From Isoetes taiwanensis (Eukaryota > Streptophyta > Lycopodiopsida > Isoetales > Isoetaceae), in NCBI GenBank assembly GCA_021234155.1, contig JAJEKV010000008.1, positions 16,964,006-17,028,005 on the forward strand: a stretch of DNA of 64,000 nucleotides. Reading direction: 5' to 3'. How positions within the stretch are numbered: the stretch's first letter is position 1; each line of letters starts with the position of its first letter. Made by a program: the position numbers and the translations under genes. The notes beneath the pieces are model-generated. The model ran no database searches, was not told where the DNA came from, and saw only the letters and a list, made by a program, of their open reading frames with translations. Shown here piece by piece: positions 13,271 to 24,302 of the stretch.

Positions 13271-14555
13271 GTCTGTAAGTGCCATTTTCGAGAAGGTGAT
13301 AAAGTACTTGACAAAATAATCTATTATTTTCTATTCTTATTTGTAAATTTTCGAGCCATATCCTAGTTGATCAAGACTCCAAAAATATCCTCCGCTATCT
13401 TTGATATCTCTTCTATTCTTATTGTTGTTATACAGTTGAATGTCCATTGACTTTTTTTTTTTAACCAAATTTGGTTTGATTTTCGGCCTATCAAATCTAC
13501 TTCAAAAACACTAAAAATTTGTGCACTTCTTGTTCACTACTTTTCTGATCACATTCCAAAAGAAATTGATAAAAAGTTCCAATTATAGCTCCCATTGACC
13601 AAGTTTAAATGCTGCTCTCTCATTATTCTTCAGGGAAAGATAGTCTTTTCCGTTTTTTTCCTCTTAATTGATCATCCTAAGTGATCTGGAAGCCTAACCA
13701 TCCCTCTGGTAAATTCCCTTCATTGAGATTGAGGTCCTACCAAGATCTCTCACCTGGTAGAGATCTACTCGAGTTACACATGGCTTTACAAAAAAATACA
13801 GGCCCAAGTGATGCTACAAACGTAGGAAAACTCAGGTTGTCGCAAATATGATGGCTTCAGCACATCCTCCACAATTTCGAGGTATGCCATACAACTTTGC
13901 GGGATATAGTCACTGATAAGTCACTGATATTATTAAATGCATGTCCATAATCTTAAGGTACATATTGTGCACTTTTTGTTGGATTAGGAGACGAGAGATG
14001 GTAAACATGTTGAATTCAAATATATTGTGAGAACAAGGTGGCCTTTTCTAGGATTAACCCTTATCTCTAGTTTTTGTTGCTTTTCAGACCAAAAAATAGG
14101 TTTAGAAAAACAAATATCATATTCCAAAGTTGTTCTGGAAACTAAAATAGTACTGGTGCCTGACGGTCTAGTGTAGGATGAAAGAGACGATGATGAAGCT
14201 GGTAATTCAGCCATAAATATGAACATGAATCTTGAAGAAGAGCTTTCAAAACATGATGAGCTCGTTGAGGTACATAATGCAAATATGTAATATCTACATG
14301 ACATACACTAGCATGTCTTTTTAATATCAAAGCATTAAGGGTTGTTGGACCATGAGAACATGATTGAGATTTTGCACCATTCAAAACGTACTATGAGACG
14401 TGCAAATGTGACCACTACAGCTGGTTTTCATAATTATTCACTTGTTGTGCACTATAATGAGGCATATGTAGTTACATATCAGTTCTCTTCTCTTGTTTCG
14501 CTGATCCACCAAAAAAAAAACTAAGAAATGAAAGCTATTGCACATGTGGTCATAT
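13271..14555. other. Stretch without recognisable gene
   Basis: AT-rich; only short open frames (13984-14384, minus) without recognisable motifs. Confidence 0.45.
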
Positions 14556-15406
14556 ATGTAGCAAAATAACAAGGGGTTCCAAGGGGATTTGATATGGATG
14601 TAAAAAAAACGATTCCTGAAACCATAGATCATACATCCTCAAAACAATTGAATAAGTTGTTATAAAAAAAAAAACATACATTCGAGATAAAAAATAATCA
14701 CATTAGCTCATTGGGTATATTAGTTAAAGTAGTCTTATTAGAACATTGAGTTATTTTGGTAAAGGTTCGAGCCCCCGTATTTCATATTCTAAAATCTTAG
14801 GCAAAGCTGTATAGAGGTTCGATATTCCTTTAAAACCTTAGGGGAGATCATATTTCATATTTCAAAATCATAGGCGCCTCCAATCATAAATACCCAGAGG
14901 CCACAACATACGATCTGGGTCGTAGGATCGACGAATCCGACGACTATGGTAGTCCAGGGTGCACCTCGTTTAGAATATGTAGCAAAATAACTGGGGGTTC
15001 CAGGGGGATTTGATATGGATGTAAAAATAACAATTCCTGAAACCATAGACCATACATCCCTAAAACAATTGAATTAGTTGTTATAAAAAAAACATAGATT
15101 CGAGATAAAAAAAAATCACATTAGCTCACTGGATCTATTGGTTAAAGTAGTCTTATTAGAACATTAAATTATTTTGGTAGAGGTTCGAGCCCCCGTATTC
15201 CAAATTCTAAAATCTTAGGCAAAGCCGTATAGAGGTTTGATATTCCCTCAAAACCTTAGGGGAAATCGTATTTTATATTTCAAAATCATAGGGCCTCCAA
15301 TCATAAATGACTATAAGCGAAATGAGAGGTGCCCAGGATCTGGGTCATAGGATCAACGAATCCAATGACTGTGATAGTCCAGGGTGCACTCGTTTAGAAT
15401 ATGTAG
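14556..15406. repeat. Tandem duplication (~422-bp unit) with tRNA-like Pol III boxes
   Basis: Two consecutive copies (14556-14977 and 14978-15406), each beginning GTAGCAAAATAAC and ending GTCCAGGGTGCAC...GAATAT. Each contains a TAGCTCAnTGG A-box-like stretch (14702 and 15122) and a perfect GGTTCGAGCCC B-box (about 14764 and 15183), as in a tRNA-derived SINE. Each also has a 'CTGGGTC[GA]TAGGATC' motif shared with the inverted repeats at 44 and 53 kb. Copy 2 has no encoded function. Confidence 0.75.
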
Positions 15407-15904
15407 CATTTAAATACACAGTGAATATCTGAAGTTATGCATAATATAAGTACTGCAAATCGAAGTGAAGATTACAAGGATATGAATGTACAATACTTTA
15501 TGGTGAATGGTATATTTAATTCACCATCTATGTATGGGCAGAACAAGAAGGCTTTGCATGATCATATTTCTTTGCACTCGTAGGTCGTTATTTATCATAG
15601 ATTGTCGTCATTTTTAATATTAACATAAAAAATAAAGGGCAATTTGTGCATACTAGAAGTCTCTATAAACCACTTCAAGACATTATTCATAGCTAATTGC
15701 AGGCAACACACCCCCCCTCCCTCCCACTTTTAAGTGTCCAAAACCATATTGTACTTGAAAAAGCCTTCCTTTGCTATCTAAACAATTGCATGCAAAGGTT
15801 GTGAAACACTTAAAACACCATTTGCAGCTCTATTATGCACATACACAAATACTTGACTCTTAGGATTTGCATAATGTTATTCAACTACCCCACTCCCCCC
15901 AACC

Positions 15905-15972
15905 AAAAAAAGAAAAAAAAGAAAAAGAAAAAGAAAAAGAAAAAGAAAAACTCCAAAAGAAGAAGAAGAATG
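15905..15972. repeat. (GAAAAA)n / (AAG)n microsatellite
   Basis: Purine-only run of about seven GAAAAA-like units, then AGAAGAAGAAGAA. Simple-sequence tract. Confidence 0.85.
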
Positions 15973-16760
15973 GTATGTGGCTATGTTTGTTAGTCGAAAT
16001 AACATGACAAATCATCGCTTGTGCCATTGTGAAGAAGATAACTATATATTAGTGTTAACAACCCTTTACAGCTAGACAACTTCCAATAAAGATAAAGTTC
16101 AAAGCATTTCTAACATAAACTACAAGGCTACGGACTCCGGCTTAAGGCAACTGGCTTTTACCTTTGATCAATGCTATAATCCCTCAACCTCCGATTGAAT
16201 TTGGGTTCTACTAGCGTAGGATTATGAATACTCTTTGATCAATCTCCGCAATTCGTCTTTGCTCTTTCTTCCAATATTACTGGTCCTTCTACACATGGTC
16301 CAAGGTCGGTGTCTGCTCACAATCTGCTCCCCCATTTGGTCGCTCTATCCCCTGGTCAATGCCTTCTTCTGGTCGCTACCTTCTTATCCGGCCTTGGTAC
16401 TTTATATTCATGGTCCTTCCAATATAAGATAAAGGTCTTCCTTTAATAGTGGTCTCCCTTCAATTATAGGAAAATTGTCCTCTTTAATGAATCTATCTCT
16501 TGCCTTTATTGGGTTCTATTGCTAGGCACTCATGGGTAATAGCATATTTACATAGCCTTGCTTATTTTGTCTCTAGCTTTTTCACTATGGGCCACTCCCG
16601 CGTGCTTGCACCATATCATACCGCTTTCTGTGGATGTTAAAATTCCATCATCGTCATCGATTTGCAATATATTTGAACACTTTTCTTTTTTAGATTAAGG
16701 TGCTTAAACACAGACATTTAACATTATAGAACATTATATTTTCATTAGAGTCCAAAAACT
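15973..16760. other. Stretch without recognisable gene
   Basis: Mixed sequence with a Leu-rich 65-codon frame at 16235-16432 that has no recognisable motif and no clear homologous signal. Confidence 0.4.
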
Positions 16761-16763
16761 ACC

Positions 16764-16946
16764 TCAAACACCTGCTGACAGAACAGACAAAGCAAAGAAG
16801 AGAAAACGGAGAAGGAGATCACCTAGCACGGATTCCTCCAACTCTAGTTCCGACTCCGACTCCGAATCTGAGGAGCAAGCTAACAATTGGCAGGACCACC
16901 AAGAGGGTCCCAATCGTGATAGGGGCATAATTGAAGCAACCATCAT
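16764..16946 (+). pseudogene. Exon-like fragment encoding a basic-then-acidic low-complexity segment
   Basis: On the plus strand the sequence reads DKAKKRRKRRRRSPSTDSS, followed by an SSSDSDSESEEQ tract. Such KR-rich plus SD/SE-rich segments occur in nuclear proteins and in ORF1-type transposon proteins. No ATG, partner exon or domain could be attached. It may be an orphan exon. Confidence 0.3.
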
Positions 16947-17195
16947 TCATTTAAATTGGATTTATGTATGTTCCAAAAGCACGCCACTTTTGCATACCCT
17001 TTTTTCAATATAGTGTTGTAGTGTGTGACATGCTCTTTTGCATTGTTGCAAATTTTTGCATTATAGTAGTGGGTGGTTTAACATTTTCTTGTTTTAGTGA
17101 GAAGAATATGGTGTTTGATTAGCATTTGTAGATAACAACACATCAATATACACAGAACACTTTTTACATTGTATTCACTTGATATGAAGATTACA

Positions 17196-17908
17196 TCATG
17201 GAGGGACTAGTCCTTTCTTTGTCAAATAACTCTCAAGATAGGGATCCATCTCCTTAGTCCGATCTAGTTCTGGATGCGTTTTGACAACATCTGATACTGT
17301 TTTACCAGCAGCCAAGCCACTCATGCTGGACATGAATAGTACTAGAAACTCATCTGTTAAGTAATCTAGTAGAGTATAAGTTGGTGGATTTAGAGCCTGA
17401 CCTTGATTATAAAAGCACTTAAGAGCATCATCATCTACTATTATAATGTCCTCTTTCTTTTGAATGCCAAGCTGATCCATCATAGTACCAAGATGTTTCA
17501 CGAAGACCGGTTTGCCATCCGGATCTCTTGGATGTGGAAACTTTATACACTTACTTTGGTCCCAAATCGTCACAAAGTCTCGATTCATGCCTAGTAACAC
17601 CCTAAGTACTTCATCAACATTTCTGCATTCCATTGAGGACCAGATGGCAACTCGAAACAATGTGAATGCCTCATTCGTCATATCTTCTAAGTGTGGACGA
17701 GGATAGATCCACTTAGTATTCGATTCTAGAGGGACTTGCTCGAAGTCATCCCTGTTAATAAGCTTCTTAGAAAATGTTTTACACAGGACACCATTTAGAT
17801 CGAAGACAATGATTTTGTCACCGACCGTTCGTCTGTTCCCCCCTTAGTGTGGTCCCAAAGGCTAATAATAAGTTCCGCTTGATCCTTGACCTTATTCGTT
17901 GTTGCCAT
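17196..17908 (-). CDS. FCP1/SCP-like HAD-family protein (single frame break)
   Basis: From ATG at 17908 to a stop at 17196 the minus strand encodes about 237 residues if one base is added in the six-base G tract at 17838-17843; 713 nt + 1 = 714 nt, an exact multiple of three. HAD signatures in order: IIVFDLNGVLCKTF (motif I, near residue 55), FRVAIWSSM (motif II, Ser), GKPVFVKHL (Lys of motif III) and DIIIVDDDALK (motif IV). This is the layout of NLI-interacting-factor/CTD-phosphatase-like domains. Motif I has D-x-N rather than the catalytic D-x-D, so the protein may bind rather than hydrolyse phosphoserine substrates; that is an inference from the family. A single homopolymer deletion in an otherwise clean frame suggests an assembly error or a very young lesion. 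No introns are needed. Confidence 0.7.
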
Positions 17909-18017
17909 GCTGAAGACCCCTGAACGATATTATCCTATTTTCTGCCTCTTTGTCAGCATGTGTTCTGTTTATTGAGATGCTCACAAGGGCCATTTTGTCC
18001 ACCTTGTCACTATAGCT

Positions 18018-18906
18018 CTAGAAATAAATATTACGACAACTCTTTTGCTCAAAGTTATGCTTCTCCATTAATTCTAAGAGCTTCATCCTTTCTTGTGGAT
18101 TTTTTGTACATGATAATCTATTTTTCAAATCCGTACATATTTCATATTTTGAAAAGTCACCATTATTACGAGCAATAATGACATCTTTGAACTCTGTGTT
18201 CCATAATCTGCTAATACTTGATTGTGAAATAGGAGGAAGCCCTTGCATGCTGAGTGTGTCATTCACATCTTTTAACATTGATTTGAGAGTATGTGGTGAT
18301 GGCATGACCTTTTGACAATCTCTTTCACCATCAGCAGTAGTTCTACTTCGATGAGGCATCTGGTTGGCAGTAATATCAATAAACTGGCTAACTGCTACCT
18401 TGGCTGCAACGACTCTCTGTTTTTCGCTTTACCAACTTGCTACCATGAATTCCCTTTTTTGCACCATGCAACCACTTGTTTCTTCTCCTAAAGAATGTGC
18501 TTTTCTTCACGCCATATATTGTGTACCAACCAACCTTTGCAACAAACTATGTTTCCTTCAAATAACATATGCCATATATTGTGTACCAACCTTTGCAACA
18601 AACTATGTTTCCTTCAAATAACATACCCTGGTATTTTCCATTTTCATCCTTTATACTAGCAGAAAAATTATCATAAATGAACGTCACTTTATCTTCATAT
18701 TTGAGTGAATGATATTCCTGACGAGCTGCTAAAACTTTTTTTCGATTTGCAAATTGGCAACATTGCTGGTGGCAACAATCAATTGTTGCAACATTAGCAA
18801 CTACTACCATATCACATGGATCGCCTTTAGATCTCTTGCTCTCTTTCTGTTTCCTTTTTCGCTTTCTAGTAGGATAGATGCGTTTATATTTATGGAGTCC
18901 TTCCAA
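18018..18906 (-). pseudogene. Transposon-type protein fragment with basic N-terminus and helix-turn-helix-like segment
   Basis: Three collinear pieces on the minus strand: 18906-18547 (basic RKRKRKQKESKRSK, then QEYHSLKYEDKVTFIYDNFS and GKYQGMLFEGNIVCCKGW), 18510-18400 in another frame (GVKKSTFFRRRNKWLHG and GSKLVKRKTE), and 18359-18018 (HTLKSMLKDVNDTL, ISQSSISRLW, ICTDLKNRLS). From memory this order recurs in large repetitive plant and algal protein families with a C-terminal transposase-like domain, but the C-terminal part is absent here. A 60-bp tandem duplication at 18511-18626 breaks the frame. The first Cys expected before 'EICTDLK' reads Tyr. Confidence 0.5.
18511..18626. repeat. 60/56-bp tandem duplication
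   Basis: GCCATATATTGTGTACCAAC starts both units (18511 and 18571); unit 2 lacks four bases (CAAC). The duplication lies inside the coding fragment and repeats the 3' end of its first piece. Confidence 0.9.
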
Positions 18907-19931
18907 TTCATAGAACTTATCTCCTTGGAGCAGATAATCTTATATTATAAAGTTATAGCGTATGTCATGGATCAAACCCTAATTTGGATGATTGAGATCA
19001 TCTGACTACATCCAAAGACCGATATTTATCGCACGACTTCCAAGCCTTATGCAATTAAATTGAGAGAATTCCACTTCTCATTTTGAATCAGATTGACTTG
19101 TTTTAAAGTCATTTTTATCATCATAAAGTCAATTGTTGCATGCTGGAGTGTGGAATATGCATTCATTATCACCCTTTCGATGTGTCGTTTAAAGATAGAT
19201 ATGCTTTTAACCATGCATATTAGTCCGTTATAACACAACATTTCAATATCAGGCTCATATAACTATAAAGATTTGGTACAATCGCTGCATGAAATAGAAA
19301 TGACGACAACAATGTAATTGAAGGATATCTATTTGCAAAAAATATTATTATCATAAACCCCACCATCAAGCTGTAAAAGACACTTCACTATTGGTCACAT
19401 AAAGAGCCTTAATTACTGTATGGGACCATGCTAACAGGTATTGGCATACTAGATATCTTGTAATAAAATGTCCACCTATTGTAATTGAATGTCCAATCAG
19501 GGTTATGGTAAAAAAAGATTTCAGAAGAGGTATGCCGCTACTATGCACTCTTTATCTCTGCCGGATGGGAGGGTAATGACAGAGCCAAATGAGATTAAGC
19601 AGTCCCTTCATTAATAATGGGAACTAATGGGTCTAAACTAGGAGCATCATCTACTAACGGCTACTAGGTCTCTACCCCCTTTTTCAATACACAAGAGGTG
19701 CACTATGCGATCAACCACATCATATCAATATAACCTTAATAATAAATGAGAATAATTATTAATCCTAAACACGTACATCTAACTTATAGTTAGGCGGGGC
19801 AAATGACCCATCCATTCTTCCTCATTGATCCAGTGTCAAGGATTGGTATCAGGTGGATGACCCCTGTCAGTTTGGCTGCCAGAGGGATAAACTCCGCCTA
19901 GCTGTGGAAACGCATAAATATAAGCACAAGC
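18907..19931. other. Stretch without recognisable gene
   Basis: AT-rich; no reading frame with a recognisable motif and no repeat pair seen. Confidence 0.45.
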
Positions 19932-20570
19932 CATCACATCACATCACATCACATCACATCACATCAAATACATAACCACCTTGAAGGGTGGGATTACTAT
20001 AACATAACATCTGAAGCAACAACATCGATAGCATCAACAAAGAGGGAAAATCCTGCCCAAGGCTCATACTCATGGGAATCGACTGACGGCTTGGGGTCTC
20101 CAGAAGTCAATGCAGACAGAATTCATGGCAAATGGATTTGGCTGGCATAAGAACATGGTCATTGGGTAGCCCACTTCATCCGCCCCTCCTGTGCACACTT
20201 TGCAGATAGGCTGAAAAGTATTGGGGATGTGACCGTAGCCTGCCGGGTGCATAGTCAGAAGGACTATTCTTAAGTTGCATCTCCCCAGTCCTGATGAGGC
20301 ACGAGGGGATCACTCCCCTCCAGAAGGTCCATGCCAACTACAGGTGAGCTAGAGAGCCACTGCTTGTCTACGACTTGAACTCCATTGAGGTGATGCATCA
20401 CCTAGGAGGTGTCAAGTCCACACCTTGCCCGCACTCAGTGGCAAGCTATTAGGCCTAGCCCACAATGTTCCCCGGCCGTCACTACACACCAGTGGGATCA
20501 ACTGTAGATGGACAAGCCTTCCTTATCAGCCGGTCTAACCCCGTCACTCACAGCCATGCGAGCGCCTATG
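19932..20570 (-). mobile_element. LINE 3' end with (TGATG)n tail
   Basis: Read on the minus strand, a GC-rich region (20570-20000) ends in a (TGATG)n tract (19966-19932). It contains a possible zinc-binding piece, ICKVCTGGADEV...FLC, near 20180. The layout of coding-like GC-rich sequence, a short 3' UTR with a CCACCCTTCAAGGTGG inverted repeat (about 19990), and a pentanucleotide tail matches the LINE at 2.5-5 kb but with a different tail unit. Only the last ~600 bp are present; frames are broken. Confidence 0.5.
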
Positions 20571-20879
20571 CGCAGGCCGCATTTATTGGGTATTAATGAG
20601 GCTATCCAGCTATGATGCCTGAACAATCTGGAAGTTTCTGGATGCTCGAGCATCATGCACAAAGTTTCACGATATTTCCAGAAGCCTATAAAAATTTTTA
20701 CACGTTAGCATTGATGAACCAAATTGCGCCACGTGGCGCCTCATGGTCGTCGATAGGGCATGACGGACAAGCAGGTGGAGCCCTGAACCATGGAAAACAA
20801 AGAGTTAGCCATACAAAAGTGGTCTATAATACATGCCAAGCGCCGTCATAAGTAAGCTACATATCGCGCCTGGCGTGAA

Positions 20880-22255
20880 TTACCTTTCATCATCGTCGTC
20901 ATCCCCAGCAGTCGTAGCGTCTACTTCACTCCCCGGATGCTTACTGCCAGATGCATCAACTCCACGGTTTAGTTCGGACACGTTCTCTTCTATGAAAGCT
21001 ACTACAGGGTTTTGATTCCTAACCTCAGTGGTTGAATATGAGCTTGCATGATCATCCTGGCTGGTATCAGGAACTACCGTAGTTGTACCTCCAAGCTGGG
21101 CATTACCAGTTGCAATATTACCAAGCATGGACTCCATATTTTGCTCCATGATCTCACGTTGCATTGCTTTTTGAACATTCTGGAGTTGCACTTGGAGGCT
21201 TTTGTGAATTACTAGTCTGCTTCTGCCCTTTGTAAGGTACCAAAGCCAAGGGGTTTTTATCTTTGACAGGACTCCAATCAGCCATGGCTAGTACCTTTTC
21301 GAAAAATACTTCAAGAAAATCCCTGGACTAGTCATCGTTGACGAAACTTAAATATCTTCTTGATGTCTTCAGGGCTTCTCTACCAATATACCCTCCAATA
21401 TGTAATTCACAGCAAATGGTATCAAGTGGTGCAAATGCCTCAACAAGATAGCTTGCCAGATTGATTGCAAACCCATGTTTATTCAAGGGCCCCTTTTCTT
21501 TTGTCAGCAATTCCAGAGTGATGTCTTTCCGGTAGAGGTTAGGAACATCAAATTCCTCGCTTTCATTTGCTTCATCCTCATCATCTATTTTGTAGAAGAC
21601 ATTTTTCAAGTTGGGCTCATCCAAAAGAAAACACTGCCATGCACCTTTATATGATGCCCCTTTGCTCTTAGCTACCTCATAGTCAAGGGATATCATTATG
21701 AAGATTATACAAGCGCTTTTAAACTGCATCCTCAAATCAGTATCCTTTGTCTCAAATAGAAGAGAACCTTCCCTAACGACCTTTAGACATTCCAAGTCGT
21801 ATGAAACCACCAAAGCATGCATATGAGGCTCTCCTGGGGGGCATATGATGACAATAGTAAAGAGCTTGTTGTTAAGCCTATGCAGCTAGTAAAAAAACTG
21901 ATGTACTCTTTTTGAGTCAAATATTAAAGTATCTTGAGGAGGCACTCTTCCCATTGCGTATGGGAGCTGTTTCTGAGCATAAGCATTCCAGAACTCGTTC
22001 CACTTCGCCCAGACTTCGTCATTAGCGAAGACGATCTTGTAGGCATCTGTAGGACCTCGGAAGATGCTTCAAACGCCTCGCCGCTTCCTTCCTCCCTTTT
22101 TTTTTCGCCTTTTTGCCCTTGGTTTCTTATCTTGGATGATAGTCTGAGCCAAGGTCTTTTCCAATGCCTTAAACTCCTCAGACTTCGTTCCTCCCTGTTT
22201 TGTTTGCAGCGATCTTCCATATTCTATCCATTGCTAGCGGGCATGACGGAGTTGT
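20880..22255 (-). pseudogene. Second methylase-like gene, frameshifted
   Basis: Collinear minus-strand pieces: a Lys/Arg-rich start (22255-22080, mixed frames), DEVWAKWNEFWNAYAQKQLP (22019-21960), an in-frame stop near 21888, then 21822-21328 (164 codons: LLFETKDTDLRM, LLDEPNLKNVFYK, PLNKHGFAINLASYLVEAFA, DTICCELHIGGYIG, REALKTSRRYLSF), then 21191-20880 (Gln/Met-rich helix, Ser/Thr-rich linker, terminal poly-Asp). The stretch from 'HGFAINLASYLVEAFAPLDT' to 'RRYLSFVNDD' can be laid on the KP...LI..f.ppG..VlD.F.GsGTT..A....R.yig.e.D region of N4/N6 amino-methyltransferases, but the F-x-G-x-G box is replaced by HIGGY. Function unknown; methylase descent is an inference. Two stops and at least two frame changes. 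Confidence 0.45.
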
Positions 22256-22372
22256 TCACGTAAGGGCTGCACGAATAAGGAAATCATATCAGCCGATATG
22301 AGCAGGGCATACAAAAATGAACCGCTTTTAAGATCAAGCAAACAGGATAATCAGGAAACGACAAAGCCAGCG

Positions 22373-22443
22373 TGCCAATTCGCACCTGGCGTGTATTCAT
22401 GCTGACAATTCGCGCATGAATACACGCCAGGCGCGAATTGGCA
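22373..22443. repeat. 30-bp inverted repeat with 11-nt loop
   Basis: Arms 22373-22402 and 22414-22443 are complementary over 30 positions with one mismatch that would be a G-U pair in RNA. The arms contain GCGTGTATTCATGC and its complement. A single-stranded transcript or cruciform would be very stable. Confidence 0.85.
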
Positions 22444-24302
22444 ATGTACTGCCTGATCAAATCGCTTCTGGCGTGTATTCATGCAGCCAAGCGAGCGGTT
22501 ATTTAAATTTCGCGGATCGACTTTTAATCGACGGTCAGCAATCCTACGATTGCCCCTAATGGATGGCACGCGATTGTGCGAGCATTTAATGGCTCTACAA
22601 CAATCGTATTGTGAAATCCCATAATTAGATTTCACTTTCGGCGCTAAAAAGCAGTACAATTAACGGATAATTTGAAACTACCACCTAATCTTGCCGCCAG
22701 CCTTTCTTGCCATTCGAACTCGGAAGAACTAGGAAGAACATGAAGAACTGGGAAGAAGCCTGCGCTTGAGCGATGTCGAGCGCCTTCATGTAAGTTCATC
22801 TACTCTTCCAGATCCCAAGCTCCAAATTAATCCCATAATCTTACGAGATTGAACAGCGTTGGAGAGGAATGTTACATGCTGACGACGAATTTGAAGAGGA
22901 GGGTGGGAAATTGCAAGATAGAATCAGTCGATCCGGAAGCAGTATGCCATGGAGTTCCTCTTGGAAATGATCATGTGAAGATCCTAGTAACCGATTTGCC
23001 ATTTCAACGACGTAAGCATTATCCGTAAGGCATCCTGATGGAGACACAGTCGGTGAAAGCATCGGAACCTTTGTTGCATGGCCAGTAATTCGCTTAAAGA
23101 AGGTGAGTTTCATTTTCTTGGAAGAAATAGAGGAAGATGCATCAGAAAAAGTAGATTGAGTGCTTATACTAAGATGCTCAAGCTGATTCTGCCATATATA
23201 TGAAATTAAAACGCTTGCATACCAGACCATTCATTCAAAATTTCAAAACTATAAGGCCCTCGTACCCGGACCATTCTCTCGAATTTAGAAAACACTAGAC
23301 ACTCTTTACATTGTTTTAATTACATCTGTGTGTTATTCATCTGTGTGTTGTTCCTCAATAGTCTCAAATGCTGGCACAATAGTCTCAAATGCTGTTGTAA
23401 CAAGAGAAGTCGGGCACACAAGAATCGGCAAATCGATGGTGCAGCTATTGGGATATTACCCAAAATGGCTTCAGGTCGCAACTCTCGCTCTCACCGAAGC
23501 ATTCTCCATTTCAAGCCCCTCCAGAGCACTCGACACAACTCATTGAATAAGCCTATGCTTGTAGCCACCCCAACCACATCTCACCAAGAATGATTAATAT
23601 GGCAGTAAATATCAAGACCTTCACGAAACTATAAGATTGGCATAGGCCCCGGCAAGAAATGTCCTTCCGCCACGGGAGGAACTTCAGGTTGAATACGCCG
23701 CCAGCGAGTGTTCATTTGAATCTGGCGCCAGCGAAATTCATAAATCTGTAAGTTAGAGAGAAAAAACAAATTAGTGATTTTGCGCCACGCGCGAATTCCA
23801 TTCATTTGTATTTTAAATGCACTACTGGCATTAGCAAAAGTCTTTTGAAATGTAAACTCATTTAATGCATTAATAAAATTAGCAGAAGTCTTTGTTGTAA
23901 AAGGAAATATTAAGATAAGAAAGCTAGTTACTGTATGCAATTCACGCCAGGCGTATATTGGACTACTGTACAATTTAAACATTTTGCACACAAACATATT
24001 TTGTGCCTGGCGTGATTTCATAAATGCTCTCTCAAAATTAAGAATGAAAGAGCCAGAATTCAAAACAGCTTCTGAAGAAATTACAGTACTGCCTTAAAGT
24101 TAGAGTAGAAACTAAAGAAACATATTACAGCCAGTAAATCCTTGTATTGCCATTGAAATATTTTACATATAAGGCCTTTTATTAGAGTTGCCCAGGTCTG
24201 TGTTACAAAATTGCAAATGTTCTAGGCAGTTTAAGGAGATGCCTAGCTCCATTCCCAATCATCATTTGAGGCCTTTTTGGAGATGCCCACTCGCTTTTTG
24301 AA
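22444..24302. other. Gene-free stretch with dispersed GCGCCAGGCG-type motifs
   Basis: No gene supported; open frames at 22841-23230 and 23629-24063 (minus) lack recognisable motifs. The sequence repeatedly carries variants of ACGCCAGGCG(CG)AATT or its complement (20862, 22381, 22424, 22464, 23945, 24004, with weaker copies near 23690-23790). Confidence 0.45.

Noticed and set aside
20281-20320. CTGATGAGGCACGAG as a hammerhead ribozyme core
   Set aside because: The CTGATGA box is present but no GAAA box and no stem III follow at the needed spacing.
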